60,658 nt of DNA from a virus. The translations under genes and the position numbers were made by a program. A model generated the notes under the pieces. It saw only the letters and a list, made by a program, of their open reading frames with translations. It was not told the DNA's origin and ran no database searches. Where the stretch lies: positions 1-60,658 of IMG/VR virus record IMGVR_UViG_3300030103_001846. One strand, 5' to 3'. Within the stretch, counting starts at the first letter, position 1. Each line of letters starts with the position of its first letter. This document shows positions 1 to 7,958 of the stretch, piece by piece.

Positions 1-1436
1 CTTGTTATACCAACGTAAAACACTCTGGTTTCATCGTCAGGATCACGTTGATAATTATTAAAAACTTTATGTGTTATGTCTGTAAACAATATAACGTTGT
101 CCGCCTCTGCTCCTTTTGCAGCATGGATAGTAGATATACGAATACGAGGTTGTTTTAAAACTTTTTCTCCTCTTCTCAACATAGCTTGTAAATAACTTCT
201 TTCTGTTATAGAAACCATATCTAAACACTCAAACCATCTACCACGTGGTAAAACACCAACTATATTTTCTACGTAAGTTCTATCTACTTTTTCATCTCCT
301 TCGAACATTTTTAATTGTGTTTTAGCTACCTTTTTTATATATCTTAAAAATGTTCCACAATCTTGTTTGCTTAATTTTTCGTCTTTATTAAATTTTTCCC
401 AGTTCCTTACACCCTCTAACTTTATGGCTGTAATACTTGGATTACCCTTAACTTCAAAAAACCATCCTTCATGCTTACAGTGGTCTATAATATTGTTTAA
501 TAAATAATTAGTTCTTGCTAAAACTAGCCAAGTTCCTTCACTCATGTCTATATGTTCAAATCCTCTTTCCCAACTAACTAGTCCTTGTTCTTCTTTAGGT
601 TTCCAAGACTTAGCAACTCTTTTAGATAATCTTCCTACTGTGTCTCTAGCTAATTTGTGTACGGAGCTAGGTATCCTATAACTTTGATTTAAAACAGTAG
701 CATTTTTACAGTTATTAATTAAATAATCTACGTCAGCCCCCGCCCATTTATATATGGCTTGGTCATCATCACCTGCTATATAAATTTTATGACTGCCCTC
801 TATAATCTTATTAACTACAGACCATTGCAATGGGCTTAAATCCTGAGCTTCGTCTATAAATAAAGCGTCTAACTTAGGTGCATAACCTCTTTGTAAAAAG
901 AAAGTAAGCATATCTGTATAGTCGTATAATCTTCTAACCTTTTTATAAGCCTCATACCCTCTACTAAATCTATCTAAAGCATACCAATTTACTGCGTCTT
1001 CTACCTCATGCCACACATCTTCTAAAGGTTCTTTCTTCATTCTAGCTAAATTATCTATAAACATTAATCTATCGTCTTTAGACATACTGTATATAGTTCC
1101 GTCTTCTGTATTTTGAGAACCTGTAAGTTTTATATTTAATTTATCGTTTAATTCAATTAAATGTGTTCTTTCAAAAACATCCTCTTTATTTAAACCTAAT
1201 TGATGAAAGCTTAGAGAATGTAATGTTTTGAAATAAGGTAAGTCTTTTTTAGACAACGAAAATTTATGCATGGCTCTTTCAATACCTTCGTTTACAGCTC
1301 TTTTAGTAAAAGTAAAAAACCCAATCTTATCTGGAGATACACCACTATCTAATTCGTTTTCTATTAATTGTAATAAAGTAGACGTTTTACCTGTTCCCGG
1401 TGGTCCTAATATCACTTGAGTTTTTTCAGGCAACAT
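1..1436 (-). CDS. UvrD/Rep-like superfamily 1 DNA helicase (3' end continues at the right edge)
   Basis: An SF1 helicase that should unwind DNA in phage replication or recombination. It starts at ATG 1436 behind an AGGACAGG ribosome site. Walker A (GPPGTGKTS) is at residues 11-19, the DEAQD box is in LFIDEAQDLSPLQW, GDDDQAIYKWAGA follows, and the last motif is VFYVGITRA. The reading frame runs off base 1. The missing end is at 60499-60556, giving 497 residues when the map is closed. It sits directly downstream of the AlkB-like gene and upstream of the methyltransferase. Family assignment is firm; UvrD versus PcrA/RecD2-type role is not resolved. Confidence 0.93.
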   Translation of the reverse strand, partial: MLPEKTQVILGPPGTGKTSTLLQLIENELDSGVSPDKIGFFTFTKRAVNEGIERAMHKFSLSKKDLPYFKTLHSLSFHQLGLNKEDVFERTHLIELNDKLNIKLTGSQNTEDGTIYSMSKDDRLMFIDNLARMKKEPLEDVWHEVEDAVNWYALDRFSRGYEAYKKVRRLYDYTDMLTFFLQRGYAPKLDALFIDEAQDLSPLQWSVVNKIIEGSHKIYIAGDDDQAIYKWAGADVDYLINNCKNATVLNQSYRIPSSVHKLARDTVGRLSKRVAKSWKPKEEQGLVSWERGFEHIDMSEGTWLVLARTNYLLNNIIDHCKHEGWFFEVKGNPSITAIKLEGVRNWEKFNKDEKLSKQDCGTFLRYIKKVAKTQLKMFEGDEKVDRTYVENIVGVLPRGRWFECLDMVSITERSYLQAMLRRGEKVLKQPRIRISTIHAAKGAEADNVILFTDITHKVFNNYQRDPDDETRVFYVGIT

Positions 1437-1438
1437 AT

Positions 1439-2023
1439 TTATATACCTGTCCTAAAAGTTAAATTAATTCTTGTATCTATTGGTGATTCTACATCTAATA
1501 TATTGTGTGTAGATTTAAGTTGGCTTTTACCATCAAATATGATTACATCACCGTCCTCTAATAAAAAATATTTTGTGCAATCTAATTGTTTATACCTTAC
1601 ATCTATTTCAGAGGTATTAGTTTTATCTTTAATATTTTTTGCATATTGTCTCCAACCAAATACTCTAGGTGCACCAAATGAAACAGAAACTACTAAATCT
1701 TTTTCTGTAGGCACTGTGTCGGAATGGTAAGGGATACCTTTTCCTTCTTCGCTATAAAAACCACACAAACAAAAATTAAATTCTACTTCCTCATTTAGTT
1801 CTTGTTTAATAAGTGTTTGTAGATTATCTTTGATATATTTCATTGGTTTTGTCCATGGGTCTGGTTTATAAACTTTACCTGCATAATTAAAGTTTTTATT
1901 CCCAAAAGCTCTAGTCGGTCTGCCTTTAACTAAATTACCTTTATACAATCTTATGTTAGGTTCATCCCAATAATCTATCTTAGGATCAAAACCAGATAGA
2001 CCACCTTTTATAAATTTAATCAT
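1439..2023 (-). CDS. AlkB-like 2-oxoglutarate/Fe(II) dioxygenase
   Basis: A 194-residue oxygenase of the AlkB family, which hydroxylates alkyl groups on nucleic-acid bases using Fe(II) and 2-oxoglutarate. Iron ligands are visible as H100-x-D102 and H163, and the signature RxNxTxR is RINLTFR at 175-181. The fold core SVSFGAPRVFGWRQ follows the first metal motif as in AlkB. Length fits the family. It lies two bases upstream of the UvrD-like helicase and next to the base-modification cluster. DNA repair is the default role; action on a modified thymine is an inference from context. Confidence 0.85.
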   Translation of the reverse strand: MIKFIKGGLSGFDPKIDYWDEPNIRLYKGNLVKGRPTRAFGNKNFNYAGKVYKPDPWTKPMKYIKDNLQTLIKQELNEEVEFNFCLCGFYSEEGKGIPYHSDTVPTEKDLVVSVSFGAPRVFGWRQYAKNIKDKTNTSEIDVRYKQLDCTKYFLLEDGDVIIFDGKSQLKSTHNILDVESPIDTRINLTFRTGI

Positions 2024-2159
2024 TCTTTTCCCATTTACAATTTATGATGTCTTCAGTGTCTTTATTCCTATCTATCCACCTTCTAGAATAAACAAAAACA
2101 AAACTAAGTAAGTTCCATAAAATAAATATTGTTATAACCCAAAATAAAATTTCTAACAT
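2016..2159 (-). CDS. small single-pass membrane protein
   Basis: A 47-residue ORF starting at ATG 2159 after GGGGAAG and overlapping the AlkB-like start by 8 bases. Residues 3-26 are a hydrophobic span (ILFWVITIFILWNLLSFVFV) followed by a charged tail, so it is probably an inner-membrane protein with a short cytoplasmic end. No family recognised. Position and ribosome site support translation. Confidence 0.6.
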   Translation of the reverse strand: MLEILFWVITIFILWNLLSFVFVYSRRWIDRNKDTEDIINCKWEKND

Positions 2160-2168
2160 ATCTTCCCC

Positions 2169-2423
2169 TTATATTGATTTCTTATAATTATTACTGCTAA
2201 TTATTTCTTTAAATTTAACTCCAAGTAATTTATGTATTCTGTCTTCAAATAGACTTACATGATCACTTACCATTTCTTGTTCTTTACCAGACATATTATC
2301 CCAGTCCTCTATAAATTCTTCTGGTTCTTGTTTTAATCCATCGAACACTTTCATTAAATAATCTGATATTGTATGTTTAGCTTTTACTTTAGCTGTAACT
2401 TTATGACCTTGATATTCAATCAT
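2169..2423 (-). CDS. hypothetical protein in replication operon
   Basis: 84 residues, acidic and helical, with no motif I recognise. The start at 2423 has a perfect AGAGGAGG ribosome site and overlaps the primase stop by 4 bases (ATGA), so it is translationally coupled to the primase and probably serves replication. Confidence 0.7.
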   Translation of the reverse strand: MIEYQGHKVTAKVKAKHTISDYLMKVFDGLKQEPEEFIEDWDNMSGKEQEMVSDHVSLFEDRIHKLLGVKFKEIISSNNYKKSI

Positions 2424-3949
2424 ATTTCCTCCTCTATGTCCGTAATGTCTTTAGGTATTAGGAAACTTTCTGTTTGTGTTTCAAACTCAGGCACATACCA
2501 TACATTTGTTCCTTTACCTTTAATATTAAAAAAGTGTGCACCTCCTCCCATTTGTCTTAATTTAGAAGTTATTTTATTTCTAGCGTATTCTTTAAAACCA
2601 TTTCTAGTTAAATAATCTACTAAATCACTTACCCTAAAATATGTTTTGCTACCATCAGTCCAAGGCTTATGCAATAATATTTCATCTCTTTCTCTAGCAG
2701 GTCTTTCAGTGCAAAAAGTTTCTAGTAACTCTTTAAAATGCCCCTCGTTAGATGCGTCGTCTGGCATTTCTATAACTGTTAAAGTATCTAATAATTGTTG
2801 TATAAGTTGTCTCCATACGTTTTCTTTTACTTTAGGTGGTATTACATTAAGTGCATCCATACATTTTCTTTGAAATCTATTTTGGTTTAATAAATCATCT
2901 GTCTCTAATTCTAATCTACCTCCTTCAACATCTAAAAACCATATCGGGGGATCACTATTTTGTTTTGTTAAATTACTAAACTGTGGTGTTCCTCCAGAAG
3001 AACCTATACCAAACTTCCTAGTCCTACATACCGTTGAATTACAATGACCTGCTATAGGTTGGTCATTACACCTATAAAAATAATCTTTTTTCTGAACCTG
3101 TTTTATAACTGTCAACACCTCCTGTGCCACTAATGGTGGGCTCATGTGTTGCATATTTACTTGCTCTAAACGTTTCTCCCAATCGTCTTCATATTTCTTT
3201 CTTAAAAACACACCTAAATTAAATAAACCAGAGTTCCTAGTTCCTTTAGGAAAACCCTGCGTAATTAAATGTTGTAAGCAAGGAGGAGACTGTTCTAACC
3301 ACTCCTCATCTTGTGAAGCCTCTACAACATATTCTTCTAGTTCTTTAGCTGTTATAGTTTTGCTACTTGCATATTCAATAAACTCCTCAGGTGTTAAAGC
3401 TACACCGCTTTTACCGAATGCATATCTTGTTGAATCTTCACCACCAAAATAAGGCATATTTAAGGCACTGCCTTTATCCCCCCTATCTAACAATAATTTA
3501 GTTTGTTTAGGAAAAATCTCTGCTTGACCATAGCCTAAACAAGCTGCAATATCTTTTAACTTTTTTTGTAGTATAGATGCAGGAACAGGATCAAAAACAA
3601 AAAGAAAGATATGTGCACCGCCGCTTTTACTTCTACATAAAACTAACGGTAGTTTCATCTGATGAAGTTTTTTAGCTAACTTTTTAAGATCGATAGTAAA
3701 GTCGTCAACGTCTATAGCCCCCCACGAGCAACAATTTTCTTCATTAATAGGCACAATACCTATAGAAGTAACTCCGCTCAAGTGTTGATCCCATAGGTCT
3801 CTTAACCTATTTTCTGTCAGTTGTTCAGATACAGTAATAACTTTACCACCGACTTTACCATCATCCCTTAATTCAGATGTTTGAGTAAACTTTCCATAAG
3901 CCTGTTTTAGCCCTGCAAATAACTTTGCATAATCACGAGCTAAAGACAT
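2420..3949 (-). CDS. archaeo-eukaryotic-type primase (TOTE-type AEP)
   Basis: A 509-residue primase that should make the RNA or DNA primers for phage replication. The N-terminal half carries the AEP catalytic signature: the acidic pair D80 and D82 in WGAIDVDDF and the nucleotide-binding stretch SKSGGAH at 107-113. Resemblance is to the AEP domain of TOTE conflict systems and of many phages. The C-terminal 150 residues contain a helical region that may bind DNA. It lies between the putative ssDNA-binding protein and a coupled small gene. No DnaB-type helicase is fused or nearby. Confidence 0.8.
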   Translation of the reverse strand: MSLARDYAKLFAGLKQAYGKFTQTSELRDDGKVGGKVITVSEQLTENRLRDLWDQHLSGVTSIGIVPINEENCCSWGAIDVDDFTIDLKKLAKKLHQMKLPLVLCRSKSGGAHIFLFVFDPVPASILQKKLKDIAACLGYGQAEIFPKQTKLLLDRGDKGSALNMPYFGGEDSTRYAFGKSGVALTPEEFIEYASSKTITAKELEEYVVEASQDEEWLEQSPPCLQHLITQGFPKGTRNSGLFNLGVFLRKKYEDDWEKRLEQVNMQHMSPPLVAQEVLTVIKQVQKKDYFYRCNDQPIAGHCNSTVCRTRKFGIGSSGGTPQFSNLTKQNSDPPIWFLDVEGGRLELETDDLLNQNRFQRKCMDALNVIPPKVKENVWRQLIQQLLDTLTVIEMPDDASNEGHFKELLETFCTERPARERDEILLHKPWTDGSKTYFRVSDLVDYLTRNGFKEYARNKITSKLRQMGGGAHFFNIKGKGTNVWYVPEFETQTESFLIPKDITDIEEEI

Positions 3950-3952
3950 GAC

Positions 3953-4699
3953 TTATATACTGTCTTCTTGTTTTACTTTTACGTCTCCTGACTTTGCTGC
4001 CATCATAAAGTCTTTCGCTTGTAAAGCTAAAGACTTTTCAGCACCAGTAATTTGGTCAGCTTGAGTAACATTAAAACCGAACCAAGAACCTTTATCATTA
4101 CTTAGTTCTACAGTAGTTAAAAGATACTTATAAGCAAATATGGGAGCTGACACAAAAACACCTTCAGAGTTTTGTATCTTAGCCATACGTAAAATAGTAT
4201 TCCATTTTCTAGCTACTCCTAGTTGACTTCTACTAAAACTTAATACACATTGCTGTGGACCTTCATTAGGGTCTAACAACAATATAAAAAACTGTGCAGT
4301 TTCATCAATAGTATTACCATTTTCTAAAACAGGTATACCTTGATCGTTCTTTGTAGTGTTTCTAAGAATAGTAGGGTCATGGTCTGCAGTAACTAAACCA
4401 CCACCTTTTTCCCTTGGTATCCATTCTAAGTATCGTTTTGTATAGCTACAAGGAATTATTTCAACACCTTTTTCACCATCATATATAGCATTAGTAACAG
4501 TATTATGTAACATACCTACTTCTGCCCCCTCAACGTGCTCTGGTGCACGTTTATTTACTTGTGGTGATAAAGCTTGTAAGACCCTTATAAAAGGTATAGC
4601 TAAATCATCACTAGTCATGTTTTCTAAACCAGTCCCTGCACTAAGCAGATCATCGTCGAAAACGGCTATATTTGTGCTTTTTTTACTTTCTTCAGACAT
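3953..4699 (-). CDS. probable ssDNA-binding protein
   Basis: 248 residues starting after an excellent AAGGAGGA site. The N-terminus is acidic, the centre is beta-rich (EKGVEIIPCSYTKRYLEWIP, PIFAYKYLLTTVEL) and the tail is charged. Proteins of this look next to phage primases are usually annotated as ssDNA-binding or recombination-associated proteins. No catalytic motif is visible. The call rests on general resemblance and position next to the primase. Confidence 0.45.
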   Translation of the reverse strand: MSEESKKSTNIAVFDDDLLSAGTGLENMTSDDLAIPFIRVLQALSPQVNKRAPEHVEGAEVGMLHNTVTNAIYDGEKGVEIIPCSYTKRYLEWIPREKGGGLVTADHDPTILRNTTKNDQGIPVLENGNTIDETAQFFILLLDPNEGPQQCVLSFSRSQLGVARKWNTILRMAKIQNSEGVFVSAPIFAYKYLLTTVELSNDKGSWFGFNVTQADQITGAEKSLALQAKDFMMAAKSGDVKVKQEDSI

Positions 4700-4714
4700 A
4701 AGTCCTCCTTCTTT

Positions 4715-5287
4715 CTAAGATATTTTTGCACGACTACCAATAAAAAGACCAAATATATCAGTAGGAATGTTGCCATTACCACTTTCTATTTGTTCTTTCA
4801 CCCAAGCTTTTAACGTGGAAGAGTGCACACCTTTATTATTATAAGGTGTAAAACCCATTGCACGGAGTTGGTCGTAAGCAGAGACAGCATCAATAGATTG
4901 ATCCTTACCAAATTTTACCCCCACCTCATGTTTTATAATGTCACCAAAGCCATTATCTTCTAACCAAGCAAAAGCTTGTTCAGAATTAGCTTTAGATATA
5001 TGAGCATTATAAAAGTCTTGAATAACGATTTTAACACCGTTATTTAATTTAATTTCACTAAAACCTACTTCAGCCATCTTTTCAGGCAGTTGCCTTTCTT
5101 GGATGTCTCGTAGTTCTTCTTTAGCTAAACTAAGTTCTTCTGTAAGTTGGTCAACCTTATTTTTTGCTTCTACTTGTTTTTGAGCAAGGTCAGATACACC
5201 TTTCATCTCGTCATCAGTAGTAGCGTTTTTCCAATCAACATCTTGTTCAAAGAACTCTGCAGTTAGATTATCATTCGATTCCTTCAT
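4715..5287 (-). CDS. hypothetical protein with N-terminal coiled coil
   Basis: 190 residues. Residues 25-70 are a heptad-rich coiled coil (KNKVDQLTEELSLAKEELRD), followed by a compact alpha/beta domain. The start at 5287 is chosen for its AAGGAGGA site. It overlaps the upstream gene by 17 bases and precedes the putative ssDNA-binding protein, so a role in replication or recombination is likely. I do not recognise the family. Confidence 0.7.
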   Translation of the reverse strand: MKESNDNLTAEFFEQDVDWKNATTDDEMKGVSDLAQKQVEAKNKVDQLTEELSLAKEELRDIQERQLPEKMAEVGFSEIKLNNGVKIVIQDFYNAHISKANSEQAFAWLEDNGFGDIIKHEVGVKFGKDQSIDAVSAYDQLRAMGFTPYNNKGVHSSTLKAWVKEQIESGNGNIPTDIFGLFIGSRAKIS

Positions 5288-5615
5288 GTAAGTCCTCCTT
5301 AGCTTCTAGGTCTAATGATACAGGATAATAAACTTGCGTTTCTCTATCCCACTTTAAAACTTTAAACTTACTAAATTTTTGTGCTATCAAAGCACAGCAT
5401 ATTCCAATAGCAGAAGGATCGCCTATTAATAATAGATAATCTTCTTCAGGATTGAAATTAACAAGTTTACGTTTTAACTTCCTAATAACTGGTATACTAC
5501 TGAACATAATATTAGTATTAGCAGGTAACAATACATCAAGATTGCCAAATGAAGTTGCTTTTAGTATGTTTTTGCCCGGAGTTTCCTGAACAACATACAC
5601 ATAATTATCTTTCAT
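5271..5615 (-). CDS. hypothetical protein, first gene of the primase operon
   Basis: 114 residues with no recognised motif. The start is ATG 5615 behind AAAGGTAG. It is the first gene after the promoter at 5647-5682, so it heads the operon that leads to the primase and helicase. Its sequence is mixed alpha/beta and soluble. Confidence 0.65.
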   Translation of the reverse strand: MKDNYVYVVQETPGKNILKATSFGNLDVLLPANTNIMFSSIPVIRKLKRKLVNFNPEEDYLLLIGDPSAIGICCALIAQKFSKFKVLKWDRETQVYYPVSLDLEAKEDLHEGIE

Positions 5616-5646
5616 TCTTTCTACCTTTCTTATAGTTATTAATTAG

Positions 5647-5682
5647 TTTTTATAATTTATAAAAAAAGTAAGTCAAAGTAAA
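5647..5682 (-). promoter_or_regulatory. phage-type promoter for the primase operon
   Basis: On the minus strand GCTTTACT (-35 TTTACT at 5682-5677) is followed after 17 bases by TAAATT. An overlapping TTGACT-N18-TATAAA is also possible. The GCTTTACTTT block recurs upstream of other early genes in this genome. Confidence 0.6.
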
Positions 5683-5730
5683 GCGTTTTATTATTTTTTA
5701 TAGTATATTAGTTTTTAGAGAGAAGAAATT

Positions 5731-7167
5731 ATGTATAAGTTTAAAACTGTTCCCTATGAACATCAACATAAAGCTTTAAAAGAAAGTTGGAATAAACGTT
5801 CTTATGCTTATTTTATGGAGATGGGCACAGGTAAATCTAAAGTATTAATTGATAATATAGCTATTTTATATGATAGAGGAGCTATTAATACAGCAGTTAT
5901 TATTGCACCTAAAGGTGTTTATCTAAACTGGTTAGAAAAAGAAATACCTGCTCATATGCCAGACCATGTAGAAACATATATTGCTTTATGGAAAGCAGCA
6001 CCTACAAAAAGAAAACAAGAAGCTTTATTAAAACTATTTACAGAAAGCGATAAATTAAGAATATTAATAATAAACGTTGAGGCTTTTTCTTCCCAAAAAG
6101 GTAAAACCTTTACAGAAAAGTTTGTAAGGTCTACAGACTGTTTATTAGCTATAGACGAAAGCACTACTATAAAAAACCCAAAAGCTAACAGAACTAAAAA
6201 TCTTTTAAAAATAAGCCATGAGGCAAAGTTTAAAAGAATATTAACAGGTTTTCCTATTACTAAATCACCTATGGATTTTTATACACAGTTTAAATTTTTA
6301 GATACTAACATTTTAGGCTATGAATCTTTTTACGCTTTTCAAAACCATTTTGCAGAAGTTGTATCTAGGTCTGTAGGATCACATAGTTTTAGAGAAATTA
6401 AAAGTTTTAGAAACTTAGAAGAACTTAAAAAATTAACAAAACAACATAGTTACAGAGTTTTGAAAAAAGACTGTTTAGATTTACCCGATAAAATTTATAA
6501 CAAACATTACGTAGAACTAACACCTGAGCAAAATAAATTATATAAAGAAATGAAAAAAGATGCGTTAGCTACTTTAAATGATTTAGAAACAGTAACAGCT
6601 AATTCTGTAATGACACAATTATTAAGATTACATACTATGTTATGTGGTTTTGTAAAGACTGATACAGATAGCATTATAGATATAAAAAATAATAGATTAG
6701 ACGCATTACTAGAATTAATATCTTACAATGATAATAAAGTTATTATATGGGCTAATTATGTTCATAATATTAAAGCCATAAAAGAAGTATTAGAAAAAAC
6801 TTATGGCGGAGGTAGTGTTGTTAGTTATTATGGCAGCACAGGTCTTGATGATAGAAAACAAGCTATTGAATTATTTCAGTCTCAAGAAAGCGATGTTAGG
6901 TTTTTTGTAGGTAATCAAATGACAGCAGGGTATGGTATTACTTTAACTAGTGCAAACAATGTTATTTATTATTCTAATAGTTTTGATTTAGAAAAACGTT
7001 TACAATCAGAAGATAGAGCTCACCGTATAGGTCAAAATGATAAAGTTACTTATTATGATTTAACTGTAAAAGACACTATAGATGAAAAAATTGTAAAAAC
7101 TTTATGTGCTAAATTAGATTTAGCTCAACAAGTATTAGGTGATGGATTTCAATCTTGGTTAAATTAG
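5731..7167 (+). CDS. SNF2-family helicase/translocase
   Basis: 478 residues of an SF2 SNF2-type double-stranded DNA translocase. Walker A is MGTGKSK at 31-37, the DExx box is IDEST at 141-145, motif III is LTGFPI, and the arginine-finger motif is SEDRAHRIGQ near the C-terminus. It has no extra domains. It is the only gene on the plus strand, divergent from the primase operon and overlapping the last virion gene tail-to-tail by 4 bases. It probably acts as a replication or recombination helicase; its own promoter must lie in 5616-5730. Confidence 0.93.
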   Translation: MYKFKTVPYEHQHKALKESWNKRSYAYFMEMGTGKSKVLIDNIAILYDRGAINTAVIIAPKGVYLNWLEKEIPAHMPDHVETYIALWKAAPTKRKQEALLKLFTESDKLRILIINVEAFSSQKGKTFTEKFVRSTDCLLAIDESTTIKNPKANRTKNLLKISHEAKFKRILTGFPITKSPMDFYTQFKFLDTNILGYESFYAFQNHFAEVVSRSVGSHSFREIKSFRNLEELKKLTKQHSYRVLKKDCLDLPDKIYNKHYVELTPEQNKLYKEMKKDALATLNDLETVTANSVMTQLLRLHTMLCGFVKTDTDSIIDIKNNRLDALLELISYNDNKVIIWANYVHNIKAIKEVLEKTYGGGSVVSYYGSTGLDDRKQAIELFQSQESDVRFFVGNQMTAGYGITLTSANNVIYYSNSFDLEKRLQSEDRAHRIGQNDKVTYYDLTVKDTIDEKIVKTLCAKLDLAQQVLGDGFQSWLN

Positions 7168-7958
7168 ACAGGCATTTGTCTAATAATATCTATCTCTCTT
7201 AAAAAATCATCCATATTAGCTAAACTTAAACCTAATCTTTGATCTGGTGCTCCGCCACCACTGCCACCTCTTATATTAAAATTCATCATATCGTTTTGAA
7301 GTATCGGGTTTACCTCTACTCCTTTTATAGGATCAAAAACTAAATCTCCTATGCCTCCTGCAGGAGGTGGAGATTGAACAAGTTGTGATTCTTTTTTATC
7401 TTCTTCATCTACCCCTTCTGGGAAAGTAGGTATTTCTTGATTCAAAGCATCCATAATTGTTATTCTATATGGGTCATAACCAAACCCTAGTTGTGGAAAA
7501 AATCCTGCTCTTTGTCCTTGTATAAGTCTTAATAAAGGTTCAGGCATTTGCCTAATTAAATCTTTAGTTTGTTGTTCTTGCGTAGCTGGTGGGAGATCCA
7601 ATCTTTCAGGTTCACCAACCATTTGGTTTTGCAAAATACCACCGTCTTGCATACCTCTTATAGAATCAAAATCTGCAGTAGCTTCCATAAGTTCATTAAT
7701 TCTATTTTTCATAGTTTTAGTTTTATTCGAATTAAAATTATCTACTTCTATATCATATACTGATGGGTTATCTTTTTTAGATTTACCTCTAAGCTGTGTT
7801 ATTTCGAAATCTACTTTTTTAAGATTGTTTCTAATATTAGTGCCGTCTCGCATAATATCTTGTGTGTCCATCTTATCAAGGTTATTACCTAATTGATTAG
7901 TCATATTAGATAAAGATACTATGCCTTCTTCTATATTATTTAATTTATCAGATATCAT
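7164..7958 (-). CDS. putative virion protein, coiled-coil N-terminus
   Basis: 264 residues. The first 75 form amphipathic helices (SNMTNQLGNNLDKMDTQD); the rest is proline- and glycine-rich. ATGA overlap with the 1069-residue protein couples their translation. As the last gene of the internal-virion block it is probably a minor virion component. No family recognised. Confidence 0.6.
   Translation of the reverse strand: MISDKLNNIEEGIVSLSNMTNQLGNNLDKMDTQDIMRDGTNIRNNLKKVDFEITQLRGKSKKDNPSVYDIEVDNFNSNKTKTMKNRINELMEATADFDSIRGMQDGGILQNQMVGEPERLDLPPATQEQQTKDLIRQMPEPLLRLIQGQRAGFFPQLGFGYDPYRITIMDALNQEIPTFPEGVDEEDKKESQLVQSPPPAGGIGDLVFDPIKGVEVNPILQNDMMNFNIRGGSGGGAPDQRLGLSLANMDDFLREIDIIRQMPV

Noticed and set aside
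1-102. Long terminal repeat of a linear genome or transposon end
   Set aside because: The repeat lies in the middle of one open gene and the copies differ at two synonymous sites, so it is better explained by map closure.
7100-7250. Bidirectional terminator between the convergent genes
   Set aside because: No stem with T runs is visible and the two genes overlap.
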